64,000 bases of DNA from Yoonia litorea (GCF_900114675.1 NZ_FOZM01000001.1:806001-870000); one strand, 5' to 3'; shown: positions 16,294-28,371, numbered from the stretch's first letter. The notes: a model not told the origin generated them from the letters alone. Made by a program: numbers and translations.

Positions 16294-18309
16294 ATGTCTA
16301 ATCTGCGCAAAGTCGTCATTGATGGGAATGAGGTCGAAGTCGACGGGTCTATGACCCTGATACAGGCCTGTGAGGAAGCCGGAATCGAGATCCCGCGTTT
16401 CTGCTATCACGAGCGGCTTTCGATTGCTGGTAACTGCCGGATGTGTCTGGTCGAGGTCGTCGGCGGCCCGCCAAAGCCCGCCGCTTCCTGTGCGATGCAG
16501 GTCAAGGATCTGCGCCCCGGACCAGAAGGTCAGCCACCTGTTGTGAAAACCAACTCGCCCATGGTCAAAAAGGCCCGTGAAGGTGTGATGGAGTTCTTGC
16601 TGATCAACCACCCGCTCGACTGCCCGATCTGCGATCAGGGCGGCGAATGTGACTTGCAGGATCAGGCGATGGCCTACGGCGTGGATTTCAGCCGTTTCCG
16701 TGAGCCCAAGCGTGCCGTTGACGATCTGGACCTTGGTCCATTGGTCGAAACCCACATGACCCGCTGCATTTCCTGCACCCGCTGCGTGCGCTTCACGACA
16801 GAGGTCGCCGGGATTCACCAGATGGGCCAGACGGGTCGTGGCGAGGATGCCGAGATCACCAGCTACTTGGGCGAAACACTCGACAGCAACATGCAAGGCA
16901 ACATCATTGATCTCTGCCCAGTTGGTGCGCTGGTCTCCAAGCCTTACGCCTTTACCGCCCGTCCGTGGGAGCTGACCAAGACTGAGTCCATCGACGTGAT
17001 GGACGCGCTGGGGTCAAACATCCGCGTGGACACCAAAGGCCGCGAAGTCATGCGCTTCCTGCCGCGCAACCATGACGGCGTGAACGAAGAATGGATTTCC
17101 GACAAAACGCGTTTCGTTTGGGACGGTCTGCGCCGCCAGCGTCTGGATACCCCTTACATCCGCGAGAACGGCAAGCTGCGCAAAGCCAGTTGGGGCGAGG
17201 CGCTGAGCGCTGCCGCAGCCGCGATGAAGGGGAAAAAGGTTGCCGGTCTGGTGGGTGATCTTGCCCCCGTTGAGGCTGCCTTTGCCCTAAAGCAAATGAT
17301 CGAAGGGCAGGGTGGCGTTGTGGAATGCCGCACCGATGGTGCGAAACTGCCGGCGGGTAACCGTTCGGCCTATGTGGGCAATGCGACGGTCGAGGATATC
17401 GATGACGCAGAGATGATCCTGCTGATCGGGACCAACCCGCGCGAAGAGGCACCAGTGCTCAATGCCCGTATCCGCAAGGCTTGGCTGAAGGGTGCCAAGG
17501 TTGCTGTCATCGGTGAAGCTGCTGATCTGACCTACGACTATATGCACATCGGCACCGATCGCGCCGCGCTGGAATCGCTGTCGAAGATGGATCATTCCGA
17601 TAAGGACGGCGTCCGTGGTGTGATGATTGTCGGGCAGGGCGCGCTGAACGAAGCTGACGGTGCCGCTGTACTCGGCACCGCAATGCAGACCGCTCAGGCC
17701 GGATCGTCGAAGTTTATGGTCCTGCACACTGCCGCTGGCCGTGTCGGTGCGCTGGATGTAGGTGCGGTTGCGCCAAACGGGATGGCCGACGTGAACGACG
17801 CCGAGGTGATCTACAATCTTGGTGCTGACGAGGTTGATATCGCTGCCGGTGCTTTCGTGATCTATCAGGGCAGCCATGGTGACCGCGGTGCACATCGTGC
17901 CGACATCATCCTGCCGAGTGCAGCCTACACCGAAGAAAACGGCCTTTTCGTGAACACCGAAGGTCGCCCGCAACTGGCCCTGCGTGCCAGCTTCCCGCCG
18001 GGTGAGGCCAAGGAAAACTGGGCCATCCTGCGTGCCCTTTCGGCAGAACTGGATGCGACCTTACCATTTGACAGCATGGCGCAGCTGCGTCAGGCGCTGG
18101 TCAAAGAGGTGCCGCATCTGGCTTATGTGGATGATGTGCCTGAAAACGCATGGCAGCCTCTGCCCGCAGGCAAGCTGGGCGATGCGGATTTCCGCAATGC
18201 CATCACCGATTTCTATCTGACGAACCCGATTGCCCGTGCGTCGAGCCTCATGGCCGAACTGAGCGCGAACGCGAAGGCGCGGAAATCCGCGCCGATGGCA
18301 GCGGAATAA
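16294..18309 (+). CDS. nuoG: NADH-quinone oxidoreductase subunit G
   Basis: 75-kDa subunit of the NADH module. 671 residues, the mitochondrial/alphaproteobacterial size, shorter than the 900-residue E. coli form. The N-terminal [2Fe-2S] domain has [15 protein letters not shown] and AASCAM. The His-containing N5 site is in [19 protein letters not shown] near residue 105. The N4 ligands are in [12 protein letters not shown] near 152 and DLCPVGAL near 205. A molybdopterin-oxidoreductase-like domain without Mo ligands follows. The 139 bases upstream contain a T7 run but no clear terminator or promoter. Confidence 0.97.
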   Translation: MSNLRKVVIDGNEVEVDGSMTLIQACEEAGIEIPRFCYHERLSIAGNCRMCLVEVVGGPPKPAASCAMQVKDLRPGPEGQPPVVKTNSPMVKKAREGVMEFLLINHPLDCPICDQGGECDLQDQAMAYGVDFSRFREPKRAVDDLDLGPLVETHMTRCISCTRCVRFTTEVAGIHQMGQTGRGEDAEITSYLGETLDSNMQGNIIDLCPVGALVSKPYAFTARPWELTKTESIDVMDALGSNIRVDTKGREVMRFLPRNHDGVNEEWISDKTRFVWDGLRRQRLDTPYIRENGKLRKASWGEALSAAAAAMKGKKVAGLVGDLAPVEAAFALKQMIEGQGGVVECRTDGAKLPAGNRSAYVGNATVEDIDDAEMILLIGTNPREEAPVLNARIRKAWLKGAKVAVIGEAADLTYDYMHIGTDRAALESLSKMDHSDKDGVRGVMIVGQGALNEADGAAVLGTAMQTAQAGSSKFMVLHTAAGRVGALDVGAVAPNGMADVNDAEVIYNLGADEVDIAAGAFVIYQGSHGDRGAHRADIILPSAAYTEENGLFVNTEGRPQLALRASFPPGEAKENWAILRALSAELDATLPFDSMAQLRQALVKEVPHLAYVDDVPENAWQPLPAGKLGDADFRNAITDFYLTNPIARASSLMAELSANAKARKSAPMAAE

Positions 18310-18321
18310 GGACAATAACAC

Positions 18322-19362
18322 ATGGTTGAATTCTTCACACAAACCAACCTTGGCATTGTCCTGTTGATCCTTGGGCAGTGTCTGTTGGTTCTGATCCCGC
18401 TGCTACTGGCGCTGGCCTTCCTGATGTATGCTGACCGCAAGGTCTGGGCAGCCGTGCAGATGCGCAAGGGACCAAACGTGGTTGGTGCCTTTGGTTTGCT
18501 GCAATCATTTGCGGACTTTCTGAAATACATCGTCAAGGAAATCGTCGTTCCTGCTGGCGCGGATAAATTTGTCTTCTTCCTCGCCCCGATGATTGCCTTT
18601 GTGCTGGCCGTCATTTCCTGGGCGGTGATCCCGTTTAACGAAGGCTGGGTGCTCGCGGATATCAACGTTGCCATTCTTTACATCTTCGCCATTGGCTCAC
18701 TCGAGGTTTATGGCGTGATTATGGGTGGTTGGGCGTCGAACTCGAAGTATCCGTTCCTTGGTTCGCTGCGCTCTGCCGCGCAGATGATTTCTTATGAAGT
18801 GTCTATCGGTTTGATCATCATTGGTGTGATTATCTCGACCGGCTCAATGAACCTGTCTGACATCGTGGCCGCACAAGACGGCAACGCGGGTCTTTTCAAC
18901 TGGTATTGGGTCGCACACTTCCCGATGCTGTTCCTTTTCCTGATTTCGGCGCTGGCGGAAACCAACCGTCCGCCGTTCGACCTGCCCGAAGCGGAATCGG
19001 AACTGGTTGCCGGTTATCAGGTGGAATATTCCTCAACGCCGTTCCTGCTTTTCATGATTGGCGAATTGATGGCCGTGGTGCTGATGTGCGCCCTGATCAG
19101 CCTCCTGTTCTTCGGCGGCTGGCTGTCACCGGTGCCGTTCCTGCCTGATGGCGTGTTCTGGATGATCCTGAAAATGGCAGGCTGTTTCTTCATCTTCTCG
19201 ATGGTGAAGGCGATCACACCGCGTTACCGCTACGACCAGCTGATGCGGATCGGCTGGAAGGTTTTCCTGCCAATGTCACTGGCATGGGTGGTGATCGTGT
19301 CTTTCCTTGCAAAATTCGAAGTCATGGGCGGCTTTTGGGCCCGCTGGACGATGGGGGGTTAA
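18322..19362 (+). CDS. nuoH: NADH-quinone oxidoreductase subunit H
   Basis: Membrane subunit homologous to ND1, joining the peripheral arm to the proton-pumping arm and forming part of the quinone channel. 346 residues, about eight or nine transmembrane helices. Family signatures: [19 protein letters not shown] near residue 35 and [20 protein letters not shown] near 213, with the Glu-rich loop that lines the quinone chamber. AAGGA lies ahead of ATG 18322. Confidence 0.97.
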   Translation: MVEFFTQTNLGIVLLILGQCLLVLIPLLLALAFLMYADRKVWAAVQMRKGPNVVGAFGLLQSFADFLKYIVKEIVVPAGADKFVFFLAPMIAFVLAVISWAVIPFNEGWVLADINVAILYIFAIGSLEVYGVIMGGWASNSKYPFLGSLRSAAQMISYEVSIGLIIIGVIISTGSMNLSDIVAAQDGNAGLFNWYWVAHFPMLFLFLISALAETNRPPFDLPEAESELVAGYQVEYSSTPFLLFMIGELMAVVLMCALISLLFFGGWLSPVPFLPDGVFWMILKMAGCFFIFSMVKAITPRYRYDQLMRIGWKVFLPMSLAWVVIVSFLAKFEVMGGFWARWTMGG

Positions 19363-19365
19363 TCA

Positions 19366-19860
19366 ATGACTCAGATCGACTACAACCGCGCGGCCAAATA
19401 CTTCCTGCTTCAGGATTTCTGGGTCGGCTTCAAACTGGGCATGAAGTATTTCTTCTCGCCCAAAGCGACGGTGAACTACCCGCACGAGAAGGGGCCACTC
19501 AGCCCCCGTTTTCGTGGTGAGCACGCGCTGCGCCGTTATCCAAATGGCGAAGAGCGCTGCATTGCTTGCAAACTCTGCGAGGCTGTTTGCCCGGCACAGG
19601 CCATTACAATTGATGCCGAACCCCGCGATGACGGCAGCCGCCGTACCACGCGCTACGACATTGATATGACCAAATGCATCTACTGCGGTTTCTGTCAGGA
19701 AGCCTGCCCGGTTGATGCGATTGTCGAAGGCCCGAACTTCGAGTTTTCAACAGAGACCCGTGAAGAGCTTTACTACAACAAGGAAAAGCTCTTGGAAAAC
19801 GGCGACCGTTGGGAAACCGAGATCGCACGTAACCTCGAACTGGACGCGCCTTACAGATGA
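19366..19860 (+). CDS. nuoI: NADH-quinone oxidoreductase subunit I
   Basis: TYKY subunit carrying [4Fe-4S] clusters N6a and N6b. 164 residues with the two ferredoxin motifs [14 protein letters not shown] near residue 65 and [14 protein letters not shown] near 104, after an amphipathic N-terminal helix ([15 protein letters not shown]). It starts three bases after nuoH and overlaps the following CMD-family gene by four bases (ATGA). Confidence 0.97.
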   Translation: MTQIDYNRAAKYFLLQDFWVGFKLGMKYFFSPKATVNYPHEKGPLSPRFRGEHALRRYPNGEERCIACKLCEAVCPAQAITIDAEPRDDGSRRTTRYDIDMTKCIYCGFCQEACPVDAIVEGPNFEFSTETREELYYNKEKLLENGDRWETEIARNLELDAPYR

Positions 19861-20255
19861 CCGACCAGAACCCCTTTGAAAGCATGATGAAGATGGGCCA
19901 GGACTGGGCCAAGGCGATGAATGTCGACCTTGATGCCTTTACGCCAAAGGGGTTTGAAAACCTCTGGCCGACTATGTCCAAAGAGGCGATGGAAATGTGG
20001 TTCGGCAACACCATGAACCCTGGTGGGCTGGACGCCAAAACACGGTTGCTGCTGACGCTTTCAGGGCTGACCATTCTGGGCGCGCAAGCCGAGGCGCAGA
20101 TCCGCCTGACCGTGCGCCATCTGGTCGAGGCCGGGGCCACCAAACAAGAGATTGCCGAAGCGATAGCCCAGACAGGTATGTTCGCCGGCGCGCCAGCCAT
20201 GACCAAGACCATGGAACTGGCGAATGAAGTATTGGAAAAGGACGAAAGCGCATGA
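19857..20255 (+). CDS. Carboxymuconolactone decarboxylase (CMD/AhpD-like) family protein between nuoI and nuoJ
   Basis: 132 residues, all helical. The second half, [36 protein letters not shown] and [20 protein letters not shown], follows the CMD fold. The CxxC pair of the peroxidase (AhpD) branch is absent, as is any cysteine, so a thiol-peroxidase role is unlikely. It overlaps nuoI and nuoJ by four bases at each end, so it is firmly co-translated with membrane-arm subunits. A gene of this kind at this place is, as I recall, seen in other Rhodobacteraceae; its function there is unknown. Confidence 0.85.
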   Translation: MTDQNPFESMMKMGQDWAKAMNVDLDAFTPKGFENLWPTMSKEAMEMWFGNTMNPGGLDAKTRLLLTLSGLTILGAQAEAQIRLTVRHLVEAGATKQEIAEAIAQTGMFAGAPAMTKTMELANEVLEKDESA

Positions 20256-20857
20256 CCGTCTTCGCGTTCATATTTTACCTCTTCGCGGTGGCCACGATCA
20301 CTGGCGGGTTGATGACAGTCGTCAGCCGGAACCCCGTCCATTCGGTGCTTTGGCTTATTCTTGCGTTTCTGTCGTCTGCAGGGCTTTTTGTCACTTTGGG
20401 CGCTGAGTTTGTCGCGCTGTTGCTTGTCATTGTTTACGTCGGTGCAGTTGCGGTCCTGTTCCTGTTTGTCGTTATGATGCTGGACGTCGATTTTGCCGAA
20501 CTGAAGGCCGAGATGACAAAATACCTGCCGTTGGCCTTGCTGATCGGCGTGGTGATCTTGATGCAGCTGGCCTTGGCATTTGGTGTCTGGGGCTTTGACA
20601 GCGGTGCTGCGGACCGGATCGCGGCACCATCGGCGGATGTCGACAACACCCGTGCCTTGGGGCTGCTGATCTATGATGACTATATCCTGCTGTTCCAACT
20701 GGCGGGTCTGATCCTGCTGGTCGCCATGATCGGTGCGATTGTTCTGACATTGCGCCACCGTGTGGACATCAAGCGCCAGAACGTGCTGGCGCAGATGTAT
20801 CGTGATCCAGCCAAGGCGATGGAGCTCAAAGACGTCAAGCCGGGGCAGGGTCTGTAA
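20252..20857 (+). CDS. nuoJ: NADH-quinone oxidoreductase subunit J
   Basis: Membrane subunit homologous to ND6. 201 residues, five hydrophobic helices. The conserved third helix is visible around [27 protein letters not shown], with the Gly-rich pi-bulge pattern near residue 65. The start overlaps the CMD-family gene (ATGA). Confidence 0.96.
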   Translation: MTVFAFIFYLFAVATITGGLMTVVSRNPVHSVLWLILAFLSSAGLFVTLGAEFVALLLVIVYVGAVAVLFLFVVMMLDVDFAELKAEMTKYLPLALLIGVVILMQLALAFGVWGFDSGAADRIAAPSADVDNTRALGLLIYDDYILLFQLAGLILLVAMIGAIVLTLRHRVDIKRQNVLAQMYRDPAKAMELKDVKPGQGL

Positions 20858-20863
20858 GAACTG

Positions 20864-21334
20864 ATGCGCCGCCTCGCCATCATATCCGCAGCCGCCACGC
20901 TGATCGCCACCGAAGGGGTTGCCCTGACGCTGGCTGATTGCAAGCGCGTGACGCACCCCAGCCATGGCGGCGAAATCCGCCATATGGATCTGGGCGAGGG
21001 GCGTGTGATCTGGCTGGACTGGTGGAGTCAGGAAGGCACGGCAAAGGGGTTCAGCCTTGTCGAATGCGAAAGCGGCAAGATGTTGAAGTTCCGCACCGCC
21101 GAAACAAACATGGGTCGCCGGTCCGACTTTGACCGCACGGATGATGCCATCGCCGTGCTGGAGCGTCACCAGTCGGGCGCGCGGGTCTTTGCCACGTTTG
21201 AGCGGATCGCGGCAGACCTTGAATTCATCGCCCGCGATATCGCGATCACGACCGAAACGACAGAAAACTGCGCTTGCGCGGCTGCTTATCCGGCGCTGCG
21301 TGGCGACAAAACAGAATTTACGCTGGCCGGATAG
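20864..21334 (+). CDS. Exported protein of unknown function between nuoJ and nuoK
   Basis: 156 residues with an N-terminal signal peptide ([24 protein letters not shown]), cleavage likely near VALTLA. The mature protein has five cysteines (ADCKRV, VECESG, NCACAA; the CAC pair near residue 137) that could be paired in the periplasm. The start ATG lies six bases after the nuoJ stop. No family recognised. It is the fourth small exported protein encoded within the nuo cluster. Confidence 0.72.
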   Translation: MRRLAIISAAATLIATEGVALTLADCKRVTHPSHGGEIRHMDLGEGRVIWLDWWSQEGTAKGFSLVECESGKMLKFRTAETNMGRRSDFDRTDDAIAVLERHQSGARVFATFERIAADLEFIARDIAITTETTENCACAAAYPALRGDKTEFTLAG

Positions 21335-21384
21335 GTCAGCAAAGCCAAGAAGACGGGGTGCCAAGCCCCAAAGGGAACGAACGT

Positions 21385-21690
21385 ATGATCGGACTTGAAC
21401 ACTATCTCACAGTGGCGGCGGCCCTGTTTGTCATTGGCATCTTCGGATTGTTCCTCAACCGCAAGAACGTGATCATCCTGCTGATGAGCATCGAATTGAT
21501 GCTTCTGGCGGTGAACATCAACCTCGTGGCCTTCTCAAGCTATCTCGGCGATCTGGTCGGGCAGGTCTTTACCCTGTTCGTTCTGACCGTCGCCGCCGCA
21601 GAGGCTGCGATCGGCCTTGCGATCCTTGTGTGTTTCTTCCGCAACCGCGGAACCATCGACGTTGAAGACGTCAACGTGATGAAGGGCTAA
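21385..21690 (+). CDS. nuoK: NADH-quinone oxidoreductase subunit K
   Basis: Membrane subunit homologous to ND4L. 101 residues, three helices. The two membrane Glu residues of the proton path are seen in [10 protein letters not shown] near residue 37 and [12 protein letters not shown] near 72. ATG 21385 follows AAGGGAAC at a good distance; longer forms of the frame run into the upstream gene. Confidence 0.96.
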   Translation: MIGLEHYLTVAAALFVIGIFGLFLNRKNVIILLMSIELMLLAVNINLVAFSSYLGDLVGQVFTLFVLTVAAAEAAIGLAILVCFFRNRGTIDVEDVNVMKG

Positions 21691-21694
21691 ACTC

Positions 21695-23833
21695 ATGGAA
21701 ACGATCATCCTTTTTGCCCCGCTCGTTGGCGCGATTATCTGTGGTTTCGGTTGGAAGCTGATCGGTGAAACAGCCGCGCAGTGGACAGCGACCGGCCTGC
21801 TTTTCGTCTCGGCGTTCTTTTCGTGGATCATCTTCCTGACCTTTGATCCTGCCGCGCATGACAATGCGGTTTACACGGTCAACATCCTGCGCTGGATCGA
21901 AAGCGGCACGTTGAGCACGGATTGGGCGATCCGCATGGACCGTCTGACGGCGATCATGTTGATCGTCATCACGACCGTCTCAGCGCTGGTGCACCTGTAT
22001 TCCTTTGGCTACATGGCCCACGACGACCACTTCCGCGAAGGCGAAAGCTACCGTCCGCGCTTCTTTGCGTATCTGTCGTTCTTTACCTTTGCCATGCTGA
22101 TGCTGGTAACCGCTGATAACCTTGTGCAGATGTTCTTCGGCTGGGAAGGCGTGGGTGTCGCATCCTACCTGCTGATTGGCTTTTACTACCGTAAGCCTTC
22201 AGCCGGTGCCGCGGCGATCAAGGCTTTTGTGGTTAACCGTGTCGGTGATTTCGGTTTCGCGCTGGGTATCTTCGCCCTCTACTATGTGACCGACAGCATC
22301 AACTTCAGCGATATTTTCGCGGCGATCCCTGATCTGCAGGGTCAGACCATCACCTTCATGTGGCGCGAGTGGGACACGCTGAACCTGATTGCCTTCCTGC
22401 TGTTCATCGGTGCGATGGGTAAATCGGCGCAGCTCTTCCTGCACACATGGTTGCCCGACGCGATGGAAGGCCCGACACCTGTGTCGGCTCTGATCCACGC
22501 CGCGACCATGGTGACCGCCGGTGTCTTCCTTGTCTGCCGCATGTCGCCGCTGATGGAATACGCCGAAGCAACGACAAGCTTTATCGTGTTCCTGGGTGCG
22601 ACGACGGCGTTCTTTGCCGCGACCGTGGGTCTGGTGCAGAACGACATCAAGCGCGTGATTGCTTATTCGACCTGTTCGCAGCTTGGCTATATGTTCGTCG
22701 CTGCCGGTCTGGGCGTCTATTCGGTCGCCATGTTCCACCTGCTGACACACGCGTTCTTCAAGGCGATGCTGTTCCTCGGGGCCGGTTCGGTGATCCATGC
22801 GATGCATCACGAGCAGGATATGCGGAACTATGGCGGCCTGCGCCATAAGATCCCCAAGACCTTCTGGATGATGATGATCGGTACACTGGCGATCACCGGT
22901 GTGGGTATTCCGCTGCTCTATCTCGGCTTCCCTGTCGGCTTCGCGGGCTTCGTGTCCAAAGACGCCATCATCGAAAGCGCCTACGCAGGCACGATGGGCG
23001 GCTATGCCTTCTGGATGCTGGTCATCGCTGCGCTGATGACAAGCTTCTATAGCTGGCGTCTGATGTTCCTGACCTTCTACGGCAAGCCACGTGGCGACAA
23101 GCACACGCATGAGCATGCCCATGAAAGCCCGACTGTCATGCTGGCACCGCTCTACGTGCTGGCTATCGGTGCGGTGCTGTCCGGCATGGTGTTCTACAAG
23201 CCATTCTTTGGCAGCGACGAAAGCGTCGGCAAATACTTCGGTGCCATTGTCTCTGAAGAGAAGGCAGAGGATCACGCCAACCTTGGTTTCACCCTGATCG
23301 CGCCGGCCTATGCCGCAGCGAGCGGTGACGACGGCCATGGTGGTGACGACCACGGCAAAGCCGCTTGGCCGGAAGTGCCGGGGCAGGGTGCGATCTTCAA
23401 GCATCCCGACAACCACGTCCTGCATGAGGCGCACCTCGTTCCAGTCTGGGTCAAGGTCGCACCGTTCATCGCAATGCTTCTTGGATTGGGACTGGCCTAC
23501 CAGATGTATATTCGTCGGCCTGACTGGCCTGCGAAACTGGCCGAGCAGCAAGCGCCGCTTTACCAGTTCCTGCTCAACAAATGGTACTTTGACGAAATCT
23601 ACGACTTCCTCTTTGTCCGTCCGTCCATGGCCCTTGGCCGCATCCTGTGGAAGCGGGGTGATACGGATACCATCGACGGAGGCATCAACGGCGTCGCTAT
23701 GGGCATCATTCCATTCTTTACCAAGCTCGCGGGCCGCGCGCAGTCGGGCTACATCTTCAGCTATGCCTTCGCGATGGTCCTTGGCCTTGCGGTGCTGCTG
23801 ACCTGGGTCACGCTGTTCGGGGGAGCAAACTAA
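21695..23833 (+). CDS. nuoL: NADH-quinone oxidoreductase subunit L
   Basis: Largest antiporter-like, proton-pumping subunit (ND5). 712 residues, about 14-16 helices plus the long lateral amphipathic helix near the C-terminus. Motifs: [17 protein letters not shown] near residue 148, [20 protein letters not shown] near 249 and the discontinuous-helix Lys/His residues. A His/Asp-rich hydrophilic insert (residues about 548-562, [12 protein letters not shown]) lies before the lateral helix. Its last base is the first base of the nuoM start. Confidence 0.97.
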   Translation: METIILFAPLVGAIICGFGWKLIGETAAQWTATGLLFVSAFFSWIIFLTFDPAAHDNAVYTVNILRWIESGTLSTDWAIRMDRLTAIMLIVITTVSALVHLYSFGYMAHDDHFREGESYRPRFFAYLSFFTFAMLMLVTADNLVQMFFGWEGVGVASYLLIGFYYRKPSAGAAAIKAFVVNRVGDFGFALGIFALYYVTDSINFSDIFAAIPDLQGQTITFMWREWDTLNLIAFLLFIGAMGKSAQLFLHTWLPDAMEGPTPVSALIHAATMVTAGVFLVCRMSPLMEYAEATTSFIVFLGATTAFFAATVGLVQNDIKRVIAYSTCSQLGYMFVAAGLGVYSVAMFHLLTHAFFKAMLFLGAGSVIHAMHHEQDMRNYGGLRHKIPKTFWMMMIGTLAITGVGIPLLYLGFPVGFAGFVSKDAIIESAYAGTMGGYAFWMLVIAALMTSFYSWRLMFLTFYGKPRGDKHTHEHAHESPTVMLAPLYVLAIGAVLSGMVFYKPFFGSDESVGKYFGAIVSEEKAEDHANLGFTLIAPAYAAASGDDGHGGDDHGKAAWPEVPGQGAIFKHPDNHVLHEAHLVPVWVKVAPFIAMLLGLGLAYQMYIRRPDWPAKLAEQQAPLYQFLLNKWYFDEIYDFLFVRPSMALGRILWKRGDTDTIDGGINGVAMGIIPFFTKLAGRAQSGYIFSYAFAMVLGLAVLLTWVTLFGGAN

Positions 23834-25374
23834 TGGGCAACGTTCTTTCCCTGACGACTTTCCTGCCGCTGATCGGGGCGCTGATCCTTGCGATCTTCTT
23901 GCGCGGCGATGACGAAGCCGCACAGCGCAACGCCAAATGGGTGGCGCTGGTCACAACGGTTGTGACCTTCGTGGTCTCGCTCTTTATCCTCGGCAACTTC
24001 AACCCTGCCGATACCGGCTTCCAGATGGTGGAGGAGCGCGAATGGCTCTTGGGTCTGCAATACAAGATGGGCGTCGATGGTATTTCGATCCTTTTTGTGA
24101 TGCTGACCACGTTCCTGATGCCGTTGGTGATCGCCTCCTGCTGGGAGGTGAAAACCCGGGTCAAGGAATACATGATCGCCTTCCTGATCCTCGAGACGCT
24201 GATGCTGGGCGTGTTCCTCGCGCTTGATCTGGTGCTGTTCTATCTGTTCTTCGAAGCAGGTCTGATCCCGATGTTCCTGATCATCGGTATATGGGGCGGC
24301 GTGAACCGTATTTACGCGAGCTTCAAGTTCTTCCTTTATACCTTCCTCGGCTCGGTCTTGATGCTGGTGGCGATGGTGGCGATGTTTGCGGATGCAGGCA
24401 CGACCGATATCCCGACACTGATGAACCATTCGTTCGGCACCGAAAGCTTCAGCTTGCTTGGTGTGCAGATCGTGGGCGGTATGCAGACGCTTTTGTGGCT
24501 GGCGTTCTTTGCCAGCTTCGCGGTCAAGATGCCGATGTGGCCCGTCCACACCTGGTTGCCTGACGCGCACGTGCAGGCCCCGACGGCCGGTTCTGTGGTT
24601 CTGGCGGCGATCCTGCTCAAGATGGGGGGCTACGGCTTCCTGCGGTTCAGCTTGCCGATGTTCCCTGTCGGCTCAGAGGTGATGGGTCCGCTGGTGCTGA
24701 CACTGTCGGCCATCGCGATTGTCTACACGTCACTGGTCGCACTGGTGCAGGAAGACATGAAAAAGCTGATTGCCTATTCTTCGGTCGCGCACATGGGTTA
24801 CGTGACCATGGGCATCTTTGCGGTGAACCAGCAAGGCATCGACGGTGCGATCTTCCAGATGATCAGCCACGGCTTTATCTCCGGCGCGCTCTTCCTTTGT
24901 GTCGGCGTCATCTATGACCGGATGCACACTCGCGAGATCGACGCCTATGGCGGTCTGGTGAACCGGATGCCAGCCTATGCGCTGATCTTCATGTTCTTCA
25001 CGATGGCCAACGTCGGTCTGCCAGGCACGTCTGGTTTTGTGGGTGAATTCCTGACGCTGATGGGTGTCTTCCAGGTCAACACGTGGATTGCGGTCTTTGC
25101 GACCTCCGGTGTGATCCTCTCGGCGGCCTATGCGCTGTGGCTCTACCGCCGCGTCGTCTTTGGCGATCTGATCAAGGAAAGCCTCAAGACCATCACCGAC
25201 ATGGGCCGGCGCGAGCGGGTGATCTTTGCTCCGCTTGTAGCGATGACACTCTTGCTGGGCGTCTATCCCGCGCTCGTTCTCGACATTATCGGACCAAGCG
25301 TGTCTGCGCTGGTCGGCAACTACGAAACCGCGCTTGCGACCTTTGAGGCCGCAACGCAGTTCGCTTCGAATTAA
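23833..25374 (+). CDS. nuoM: NADH-quinone oxidoreductase subunit M
   Basis: Antiporter-like, proton-pumping subunit (ND4). 513 residues, about 14 helices. Motifs: [18 protein letters not shown] near residue 140 with the key Glu, and [17 protein letters not shown] near 239. Start ATG overlaps the last base of nuoL (TAATG). Confidence 0.97.
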   Translation: MGNVLSLTTFLPLIGALILAIFLRGDDEAAQRNAKWVALVTTVVTFVVSLFILGNFNPADTGFQMVEEREWLLGLQYKMGVDGISILFVMLTTFLMPLVIASCWEVKTRVKEYMIAFLILETLMLGVFLALDLVLFYLFFEAGLIPMFLIIGIWGGVNRIYASFKFFLYTFLGSVLMLVAMVAMFADAGTTDIPTLMNHSFGTESFSLLGVQIVGGMQTLLWLAFFASFAVKMPMWPVHTWLPDAHVQAPTAGSVVLAAILLKMGGYGFLRFSLPMFPVGSEVMGPLVLTLSAIAIVYTSLVALVQEDMKKLIAYSSVAHMGYVTMGIFAVNQQGIDGAIFQMISHGFISGALFLCVGVIYDRMHTREIDAYGGLVNRMPAYALIFMFFTMANVGLPGTSGFVGEFLTLMGVFQVNTWIAVFATSGVILSAAYALWLYRRVVFGDLIKESLKTITDMGRRERVIFAPLVAMTLLLGVYPALVLDIIGPSVSALVGNYETALATFEAATQFASN

Positions 25375-25386
25375 GGAAGGCCCGTC

Positions 25387-26823
25387 ATGATTGGTGCTGA
25401 TATCCAAATCCTGATGCCCGAAATCATCCTGTCGGTCTATGCGATGGGTGCGCTGTTGCTGGCGGTCTATACCACCAAAGACGCTATGGCGCCGCTGCTG
25501 ACATGGGTCACGTCTGGCCTCTTTGTCTTGCTGGCGATCTGGATCGGGATCAACGGGCAGGGGACGAATACCGCCTTTGGCGGAATGTTCGTTGATGACG
25601 GGTTCGCCCGCTTTGCGAAAGTTGTGATGCTGCTGTCGGCAGCTGCGGTTCTGTTGATGTCAGAAGCCTATATGCAGCGCCGCGGATTGCTGAAATTCGA
25701 ATACCCGTTGCTGGTGGCACTCGCTGTTGTCGGCATGATGGTCATGGTTTCCGCTGGCGATCTGATGGCGCTTTACATGGGCCTCGAACTGCAATCGCTG
25801 TCGCTTTATGTTGTGGCCTCGCTGCGCCGCGATAGTGTGAAGTCGACCGAAGCAGGGTTGAAGTATTTTGTACTTGGCGCGCTGTCGTCGGGTCTGCTGC
25901 TTTATGGCGCGTCACTGACCTACGGTTACACAGGCACGACGCTCTTCTCCGGCATTATCGAGGCCACGTCCGATGGCGCGTCGCTGGGTCTGCTGTTCGG
26001 TCTGGTCTTTCTGCTGGCAGGTTTCGCTTTCAAAGTGTCTGCAGCGCCTTTCCACATGTGGACGCCAGACGTCTACGAAGGCTCGCCTACACCTGTCACA
26101 GCCTTTTTTGCGACAGCACCAAAGGTTGCAGCGATGGCGCTTTTCGCGCGTGTGGTCCATGACGCCTTCGGCGGGATCGTCGGCGACTGGCAGCAGATCG
26201 TAGCCTTCCTGTCTGTCGTCTCCATGTTCCTTGGTGCGGTGGCCGCAATCGGGCAACGCGACATCAAGCGTCTGATGGCATACTCGTCTATCGCCCACAT
26301 GGGCTTTGCTCTGATGGGTCTGGCCGCTGGCACCGCCTTTGGCGTGCAGGCGATGCTGATTTACATGGCGATCTATGTGACCATGAACATCGGCACCTTT
26401 GCCTTCATCCTGTCGATGGAGCGTGATGGCCGCCCTGTCACCGACATCAACGCACTGCGGATGTATTCTAAACGGCAACCGCTCCGGGCGCTTGCAATGC
26501 TGGTCCTATTGTTCAGCCTTGCCGGTGTGCCGCCGATGGTTGGCTTCTTTGGCAAGCTCTACGTGCTGCGTGCTGCCTATGACGGTGGTCTTGCATGGCT
26601 CGCAGTGGCTGGTGTGATCGCGTCAGTGATCGGTGCGTTCTACTATTTGCGGATCGTCTATTTCATGTACTTCGGCGAAGAGGGCGAGCAGCTTGATACC
26701 AACCGCAATCCCGTGCTTTGGGGGATGCTGATGGTGTCAGCCGGTGTCATGGTGATCGGCGTCGTCAACCTCTTCGGGGTTGAGCCGATTGCAGCAGCCG
26801 CGGCGGCAACGCTTGTCAACTAA
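25387..26823 (+). CDS. nuoN: NADH-quinone oxidoreductase subunit N
   Basis: Antiporter-like, proton-pumping subunit (ND2), last of the nuo genes. 478 residues, about 14 helices. Typical stretches: [15 protein letters not shown] near residue 129, [17 protein letters not shown] near 155 and [19 protein letters not shown] near 216. AAGGAAGG precedes the start. The biotin ligase gene begins inside its last codons. Confidence 0.97.
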   Translation: MIGADIQILMPEIILSVYAMGALLLAVYTTKDAMAPLLTWVTSGLFVLLAIWIGINGQGTNTAFGGMFVDDGFARFAKVVMLLSAAAVLLMSEAYMQRRGLLKFEYPLLVALAVVGMMVMVSAGDLMALYMGLELQSLSLYVVASLRRDSVKSTEAGLKYFVLGALSSGLLLYGASLTYGYTGTTLFSGIIEATSDGASLGLLFGLVFLLAGFAFKVSAAPFHMWTPDVYEGSPTPVTAFFATAPKVAAMALFARVVHDAFGGIVGDWQQIVAFLSVVSMFLGAVAAIGQRDIKRLMAYSSIAHMGFALMGLAAGTAFGVQAMLIYMAIYVTMNIGTFAFILSMERDGRPVTDINALRMYSKRQPLRALAMLVLLFSLAGVPPMVGFFGKLYVLRAAYDGGLAWLAVAGVIASVIGAFYYLRIVYFMYFGEEGEQLDTNRNPVLWGMLMVSAGVMVIGVVNLFGVEPIAAAAAATLVN

Positions 26824-27583
26824 CGACAGCGCGACCCACGATCACGGGCCGTGGCCTGAGGGCTACGGCTGTGTCGTTCTGGAAAGTGTCGACAGCACGA
26901 TGGCAGAGGCCGCACGCCGCGCGCCCGAGATCGAGCGCCCGACATGGATCATTGCCAAAACGCAGACCGCCGCTCGCGGCAGGCGGGGACGGGCATGGAT
27001 TGCACCGCCCGGAAACCTGAACGCGACGCTCATCTTCCGACCGGAAGCCACTGCGCCAGAGGCGGCAAAGCGGTCCTTCCTTGCGGCCAACGCGCTTTAT
27101 CAGGCCCTGTCAATCTTCATCCCTGTCGAGAAACTGAGCCTCAAGTGGCCCAATGATGTCTTGCTGTCGGGTGGCAAGGTCGCCGGTATCCTGCTTGAGA
27201 CAAGCGGAAGCGGGCCGTTTGTCGATTGGTTGTCAGTTGGGATTGGGGTGAACCTCAAGCATACGCCCGACGGCGTCACTGATGCCGCGTTTCCGCCGAC
27301 CTCTGTCATGGAGGCCACCGGGATCGAGATCACACCGCTTGATTTTCTGGCAACCCTTGCTGATGCCTATGCCACGCAGGAGGCAAAGCTCCTGCGTTTG
27401 GGTTTTGACCGCATCCGCGATGACTGGCTGGCCAATGCCGCACGCTTGGGCGAGGTGATCACCGCCCGGACAGGGCGCGAAGAGATCACAGGGATCTTTG
27501 ACAGCATCGACCGCGACGGCAATCTTGTCCTGATCACCGGAACAGGACCGCGCGCCATACCTGCAGCGGACGTGTATTTCTAA
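26813..27583 (+). CDS. birA: Biotin--[acetyl-CoA-carboxylase] ligase
   Basis: Activates biotin to biotinyl-AMP and attaches it to the carrier Lys of biotin enzymes, here expected to include MccA of this window (EAMKMEH). 256 residues without the N-terminal DNA-binding domain of E. coli BirA, so it is not expected to be a repressor. Catalytic-domain motifs: SVDSTMAEA near residue 24, the biotin-adenylate loop GRRGRAW near 56, and [17 protein letters not shown] near 110. I start at TTG 26813, overlapping nuoN by 11 bases. TTG 26780 is also in frame but would encode an unlike N-terminus. Confidence 0.92.
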   Translation: MSTNDSATHDHGPWPEGYGCVVLESVDSTMAEAARRAPEIERPTWIIAKTQTAARGRRGRAWIAPPGNLNATLIFRPEATAPEAAKRSFLAANALYQALSIFIPVEKLSLKWPNDVLLSGGKVAGILLETSGSGPFVDWLSVGIGVNLKHTPDGVTDAAFPPTSVMEATGIEITPLDFLATLADAYATQEAKLLRLGFDRIRDDWLANAARLGEVITARTGREEITGIFDSIDRDGNLVLITGTGPRAIPAADVYF

Positions 27584-27597
27584 GAAGGAGGCGGCCC

Positions 27598-28371
27598 ATG
27601 CTTTTGGCCATCGACTGCGGCAACACCAATACGGTGTTTTCGATCTGGGACGGTGAGAGCTTTATCGCCACATGGCGCACAAGCACCGAGTGGCAGCGCA
27701 CAGCGGACCAATACTATGTCTGGCTGTCAACTTTGATGCGGTTTCAGGACATCGACGTTGTCTTTGACGAGGTGATCATCAGCTCGACCGTGCCACGCGT
27801 TGTGTTCAATCTGCGTGTGTTTGCTGACAGGTATTATGGCGTCCGGCCTTTGGTTGTGGGCAAGCCTGAGTGCCTGTTGCCTGCGGCTCCGCGTGTTGAT
27901 GCAGGAACGCAGGTTGGCCCTGACCGTCTGGTCAACACTGCGGGCGCATTCGATCGCCATGGCGGCAATCTGATCGTCGTCGATTTCGGGACGGCCACCA
28001 CATTTGACGTGGTGGCAGAGGATGGCGCTTATGTGGGTGGGGTGATCTCACCGGGTGTGAACCTCTCGCTTGAGGCATTGCACAATGCGGCCGCTGCCTT
28101 GCCGCATGTCGATATCACCAAACCTCAGGCAGTCATTGGCACAAATACCGTGGCCTGTATGCAGTCTGGCGTCTTTTGGGGTTACATCGGATTGGTCCGT
28201 GAGATATGCGCCCGCATCAAGGCCGAGCGTGGTCTGCCGATGAAAGTCGTCTCGACAGGTGGCCTTGCGCCGCTATTTCAGCAGGCAGAAGACCTCTTTG
28301 ACGCATTCGAAGATGATCTGACCATGCACGGGCTGACCGTCATTCACAGGTTCAATAAGGAAAACGCATGA
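27598..28371 (+). CDS. coaX: Type III pantothenate kinase
   Basis: Phosphorylates pantothenate, the first step of coenzyme A synthesis, and is of the type insensitive to CoA feedback. 257 residues of the ASKHA fold: DCGNTNTVFSIWDG at residues 5-18, GPDRLVNTAGAFD near 107, and DFGTATTFDVV near 127. A strong AAGGAGG precedes ATG 27598. The stop overlaps the RNase J start by four bases. Confidence 0.95.
   Translation: MLLAIDCGNTNTVFSIWDGESFIATWRTSTEWQRTADQYYVWLSTLMRFQDIDVVFDEVIISSTVPRVVFNLRVFADRYYGVRPLVVGKPECLLPAAPRVDAGTQVGPDRLVNTAGAFDRHGGNLIVVDFGTATTFDVVAEDGAYVGGVISPGVNLSLEALHNAAAALPHVDITKPQAVIGTNTVACMQSGVFWGYIGLVREICARIKAERGLPMKVVSTGGLAPLFQQAEDLFDAFEDDLTMHGLTVIHRFNKENA

Noticed and set aside
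19604-21364. 586-codon minus-strand frame across nuoI-nuoJ and the exported-protein gene
   Set aside because: Antisense to several well-defined genes; composition rich in Gln, His, Asp and Arg is typical of a shadow frame.
22199-23923. 574-codon minus-strand frame opposite nuoL
   Set aside because: Antisense to a certain subunit gene; highly charged, low-quality composition.
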